Assembly (NCBI GenBank): GCA_900617975.1
Contig: UZAE01012774.1
Location: 1-20,950, forward strand
DNA: 20,950 bases
DNA from: Rodentolepis nana
Lineage: Eukaryota > Platyhelminthes > Cestoda > Cyclophyllidea > Hymenolepididae
Reading direction: 5' to 3'
The translations under genes were made by a program, and so were the position numbers. The notes under the pieces are model-generated. The model saw only the letters and a list, made by a program, of their open reading frames with translations. It did not search any database and had not been told where the DNA came from. Positions 17,701 through 20,950 of this stretch are shown here, one piece after another. Numbering within the stretch: the stretch's first letter is position 1; every line of letters starts with the position of its first letter.

Positions 17701-20700
17701 TATCTTTTTCTTGGCTGAATTATTTGAATTCTTACATTGATTTTTCAAATTTACAGATTGGTCAACGACAAGGAGGCTTCTTCGGTCTTGTGGAAAACGT
17801 CCTATCCTGTGCAGTGCCAACAATATGGTTTGATCGGGGCGAGGTGTTTGATCGATCCGCTGTGACGGACCGTATGAAGGAGCACGTAGCCACCCCTGGT
17901 GCTCTTCCAATCCTTATCTTCCCTGAGGGGACTTGCATCAACAACACCTCCGTGATGAAGTTCAAGAAGGGATGCTTTGAAGTCGGTGCTGTCATCCATC
18001 CGGTTGCTATCAAGGTATGTCTTTATCTGAAAATTTTGTTTGTCCAAATATGTCACCAGTCACAATCTTTCAATCTGGAACGATTTTAAGTTAATGCTTT
18101 CTTCCAATTGCAAAGAAGTTAGAACAGCTTTATTGATACGTGAATTTGGGAAAAAAATATGGGCGAGCGCGGGTAATCACCCATAAAACTTACCTTCAAA
18201 GCCAACTATTCCTAAACAGCCAACGGAAAAGTAGCTTCTAAAGAACTAATAATGAAGAAAATTATGAAACCCAAGCCACATCATGTTTCCATTCTTTTTT
18301 ACTTCAATAAGTAATATTTTGAAAGCCATGCATCTGCCTGCCAACCTTGTATATTCGATAGGAAAATGAACTGCTCAATTTTTCTCTAACAACATCATTT
18401 CCTCAATTCCCTAGGCTAAGTACCAAATTGCAGCATCTTTGAAGCTGCTTTCGGATTTGCAGTTTAAGTTTTCACCAAGTAAGATTCGCAGTCATTTCAA
18501 AGGCTTTATATCATGACTATGCGTTTGTCTTATCCGAAGAGGGGATGCGTGGTTGTCCTTAACGTGTTCAATAATACTTTCATTAATGCCAATCAAACGA
18601 ACATTCTTTCTACAGCCTCTGCCTTATTTGAACTTTTAATTAACCCCCCCCCCTCATTCTGTAATATTGAAATGTCATCGTGTGACTGTCATTTCCACCT
18701 TGTTAATATTGCACTGTTGACAGGGGACATTCATCCGATAATCTACGCTTTCACATTTCTTTTTAAAGCGAATTCCCAAAATTGATAAATCTGCAAGGGT
18801 TAAATCTTCCATCGTGTCTTTTGTGTATAATAGCCAATACTTAGTTAAAACTATTTATAAATGTAATAAACTAATTACCCCTCCCTCTCCTCCACTAAAT
18901 AGCCACACTTTTTCAGGACTTAGTAACTTCACTTCTGTGCCAGCTAACCAGATCATATCAGACTTGGTCGAGAGCGAAAGGCAGATATTTGGGCCACGGA
19001 AATGGTCCATGAGTCAAGTAGGAGAGAACTCTATAGCATTTTATGGATCCATTTTTTGTTCGCTCCGACTGACGAATGTTTGATCACTTTGAATTTCAAT
19101 CCATCGGGAATAGGCAGGAGTTCCCTCGGCTAGCCCTAGATCATTGTGATACCAAGGTACTTCAGTTTGAGAGCTTTTAAAGTTCTGATGATAAGGTAGT
19201 GCAATCTCACATGTATTTCCTGCAAACAATTTTGCTGTTGTTTACTTTGCGTTTATTTGGGGTCGTTATATTTATCATCTACTGGTACCTCTCTCGTAGG
19301 GTAGCAAACGAGCACGAAGACTTGATCATAGTGGAAGGTTTATGCGTTCTGGAGGAGGCAAGAATGGAACAGCCTCTCTGTCCCTTTAGGCAACATATTT
19401 GATATGACTGGCGGTCACTCCGACAGCATTTCGTGACTGGATATTGCTGGGACATGATAGGCTTTGGAAGAATGTGTGCTTGTTTCGCTTTCATAATGGG
19501 AGATTTCATGCGGTGCGGGAGATTGGCTTCTTTCGCACTACCTCTAACTGATGCGTGCTTTATGTTATCATTTGCCGCTTCAACGAGAGTTAGAGGTAAA
19601 CTGTTAATACTATTATGAGAAACTGGAGGGATTAGATGTGTTCTTATTATATTAGGCGATATTTTCACCTTAATTTCTGCTTATAAACCTATTATAAAAT
19701 CTTCAGAGATGGCAGCATAAGCTATGTTCTCACACTTTTTGTGTCCTAATTGACCTACGATAGCCAGAGCACATTAACAATACGTTAACGTTTTATTGGC
19801 AGGCTTTTCTCAAATTTATGCATAAATGACCCTGCAATTTAGTTCATTTTAAAAAGTATACGTTTTTTTTCTTAAAAGTAATTAATTGAAATGGTTTATT
19901 TAATTTTCGTTACCAGTACTGTTCATTTCATTCAAAAATAAAACGATCGAATCAAAGTTGCAATTGTCCCATCTGAGGTGCCTTAGTCGTTTGATGTTGA
20001 ACTGACTTAAGCAATATTGCCTGTGTTGTCTGAACTTGAGAATTCTTAATTCTCTGATATTTCTCTCAATCAGTGCCGACGTTCAATAGCCGAGTTTTTC
20101 CTTATAGCATTACTACCTCGATTACTCAATTTCTGAAGGTGCTAAATCAACTATTTATTTTTAATTCTATCTTTGTTGTCACCATTTAGTACTCGATAGA
20201 TTTGATTACTGAAGCCTTAATGCTTAAAATGCTTTGATGGAGTTGTTGCCATAATTTACCTCAATCTGAGAAGCCCTGACTATCCTTGAACGTCTCTGAA
20301 TCAACTTTGTTATATCTTTTATTTCAGTGTTGAAACGTTTCCCCAAGTTAAAAATTTTCATCCTGGTAGAAATCAAACGCGGGAGGGTGTTAATCCAACT
20401 TCTGAAGAGGATCCAGTCTCCATTTCACATTTACTATCTGATGCAACTTATTGTAATAGGTTGACAAAGGAGTTTTAAGCATGTCCTACCGATATTAAAA
20501 TGCCGGAATTGGGTTCAAAAACTCTTCCTTTCCTTCTATTTTTGTCATCATTAACCTCTCATTAATTATTAAAGCAATCGGAGTTAATTGTACCATTAGT
20601 TATTATTTTCGCTATCGCGCATTGAAGGAAGATTGTGCTTTTCTGATTAATTTGCTCTTTTAAACAAGGTTGCAGTCTTAGTCCCCGAAATAAAGACTCT

Positions 20701-20950
20701 TTATCAACTGTAAAAATGCCTAAGTGAATTGCACTGTTTAGATAGAAAAAACATAGTTCTTTCCAGAAAAGTGCTTTTCTATACTTTGTACCTTGATTTG
20801 TGTCCCAATCTGACAAGTCATGTGCTCAACTTACTGCCTCAATCATATTATTCTAACCTCATCTCCTCCCTTGCAGTATGACCCCAAGTACGCTGATTGC
20901 TTCTGGAACAGCAGTCAGGATGGTCTATTCCACTATCTTGTAAAAATGAT
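14757..20950 (+). CDS. GPAT3/4: glycerol-3-phosphate acyltransferase, GPAT3/4 class (3' end outside window)
   Basis: This ER membrane enzyme acylates sn-glycerol-3-phosphate with acyl-CoA, the first step of glycerolipid synthesis. Exons are 14757-14891, 14926-15239, 15273-15515, 15582-15675, 17757-18014 and 20877 onward, with phases 0, 2, 2, 0, 0. An N-terminal membrane segment (about 3-30) is followed by a soluble region with EDDVTKRFSSAELRVWNLL, as in human GPAT4 (EVTKRFSAEELESWNLL), and a hydrophobic pair (exon 3). All acyltransferase motifs are present: I, NHTTPVD (HX4D, H245 and D250); II, WFDRGEVFDR (286-295); III, IFPEGTCINNTS (316-327); IV, HPVAIKYDP (from 343). About 373 residues are in the window; human GPAT4 has 456, so roughly 80 are missing. 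Introns 1-3 are 34, 33 and 66 nt, while introns 4 and 5 are 2081 and 2862 nt. The start fits the family length. GPAT3 versus GPAT4 cannot be told apart in invertebrates. Confidence 0.93.
16359..16391. repeat. 8-bp inverted repeat
   Basis: GGTAACTC (16359-16366) and its exact complement GAGTTACC (16384-16391) enclose a 17-base loop in GPAT intron 4. It could form a weak hairpin in the pre-mRNA; chance is also possible. Confidence 0.5.
17238..17477 (+). mobile_element. candidate tRNA-derived SINE in GPAT intron 4
   Basis: The left end resembles a tRNA 5' half: GGTGCCGGTGGAATAGCGGTTAGTG contains TAGCGGTTAG (17252-17261), close to the A box of tRNAs such as Asp/Glu (TAGTGGTTAG). GGTTGCATGTC (17277-17287) sits where a degenerate B box (GGTTCGAATCC) could be, though only about 25 nt downstream, closer than in an intact tRNA. 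A 6-bp hairpin (GCTCAA/TTGAGC, 17291-17305), a unique body and a short TTATTG-type repeat tail (17460-17477) follow, as in many SINEs. Target-site duplications were not evident. It is not a functional tRNA gene. The call is an inference from pattern alone; copy number in the genome would decide it. Confidence 0.4.
18015..20876 (+). other. GPAT intron 5
   Basis: A 2862-nt intron (donor GTATGT, acceptor CCCTTGCAG) lies immediately after the HPVAIK motif. It contains a C10 run (18644-18653), a 90-codon frame at 18513-18785 without recognisable domains, and the low-stop stretch at 19079-19617. The rest is ordinary AT-rich sequence. Confidence 0.8.
19079..19617 (+). pseudogene. low-stop stretch, possible decayed coding sequence
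   Basis: In one plus frame, from an ATG at 19079 to the TGA ending at 19617, only two internal stops occur (TAA at 19178-19180 and TGA at 19400-19402) in about 180 codons, far fewer than in the neighbouring AT-rich sequence. The middle part contains a hydrophobic segment (FLQTILLLFTLRLFGVVIFIIYW). The minus strand also has a 129-codon open frame over 19279-19668. No protein family is recognisable. It could be an eroded transposable element or nested gene, or simply a GC-richer patch with fewer stops by chance. Confidence 0.2.

Larger units (their letters stand above)
15676..17756 (+). other. GPAT intron 4
   Basis: This 2081-nt intron (donor GTAAGT, acceptor TTTACAG) separates catalytic motif I from motif II. 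It is T-rich and without coding potential. It holds an inverted repeat at 16359-16391 and the tRNA-like element at 17238-17477. Confidence 0.8.

Noticed and set aside
18513..18785. 90-codon plus-strand frame in GPAT intron 5
   Set aside because: It runs through a C10 homopolymer, has no recognisable domain and lies inside an intron on the same strand as GPAT.

Overview
The window is eukaryotic nuclear DNA, AT-rich and fairly gene-dense. Protein-coding genes are split by very short GT-AG introns, many of 31-42 nt, with a few long ones. The reconstructed proteins are animal-type: ALG8, WBP4/FBP21, a GPAT3/4-class acyltransferase, an animal-like MTHFD dehydrogenase domain and a PAR/NFIL3-like bZIP factor. 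Very short introns, plus splice-acceptor-like AG dinucleotides a few bases before several start codons (as expected for spliced-leader trans-splicing), point to a flatworm, most likely a tapeworm. The organism call is an inference, not a database match.

Layout: (1) 419-1024 (+), an intronless protein with two tandem ubiquitin-like domains. (2) 2358-4452 (-), a complete ten-exon ALG8 glucosyltransferase. (3) 4931-6058 (+), a five-exon stand-alone methylenetetrahydrofolate dehydrogenase/cyclohydrolase-type protein that starts divergently 478 bp from ALG8. (4) 6096-8166 (-), a five-exon WBP4 spliceosomal protein, convergent with gene 3 and only 37 bp away stop to stop. (5) About 2.3 kb without a recognisable gene. 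(6) 10484-11341 (-), the C-terminal part, or all, of a small bZIP transcription factor. (7) A mostly empty stretch with a GC-rich 54-codon ORF (12449-12609) and a small two-exon gene at 13309-13596 (+). (8) 14757 to beyond the right edge (+), a glycerol-3-phosphate acyltransferase cut off by the window end. Its introns 4 and 5 are about 2.1 and 2.9 kb and hold a tRNA-like SINE candidate and a low-stop stretch of unknown origin.

The genes do not form an operon or a single pathway. ALG8 and GPAT act in the ER membrane (N-glycan precursor and glycerolipid synthesis), MTHFD in one-carbon metabolism, WBP4 in pre-mRNA splicing, and the bZIP protein in transcription.

The most unusual observation is the MTHFD-type protein. 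It keeps its overall fold motifs but has Gln where the catalytic Lys of the family's YxxxK motif is expected, and a run of alanines where the family has CTPxG. Exon-intron structures were worked out by hand from reading frame, splice consensus and family similarity. Exact junctions should be treated as predictions.
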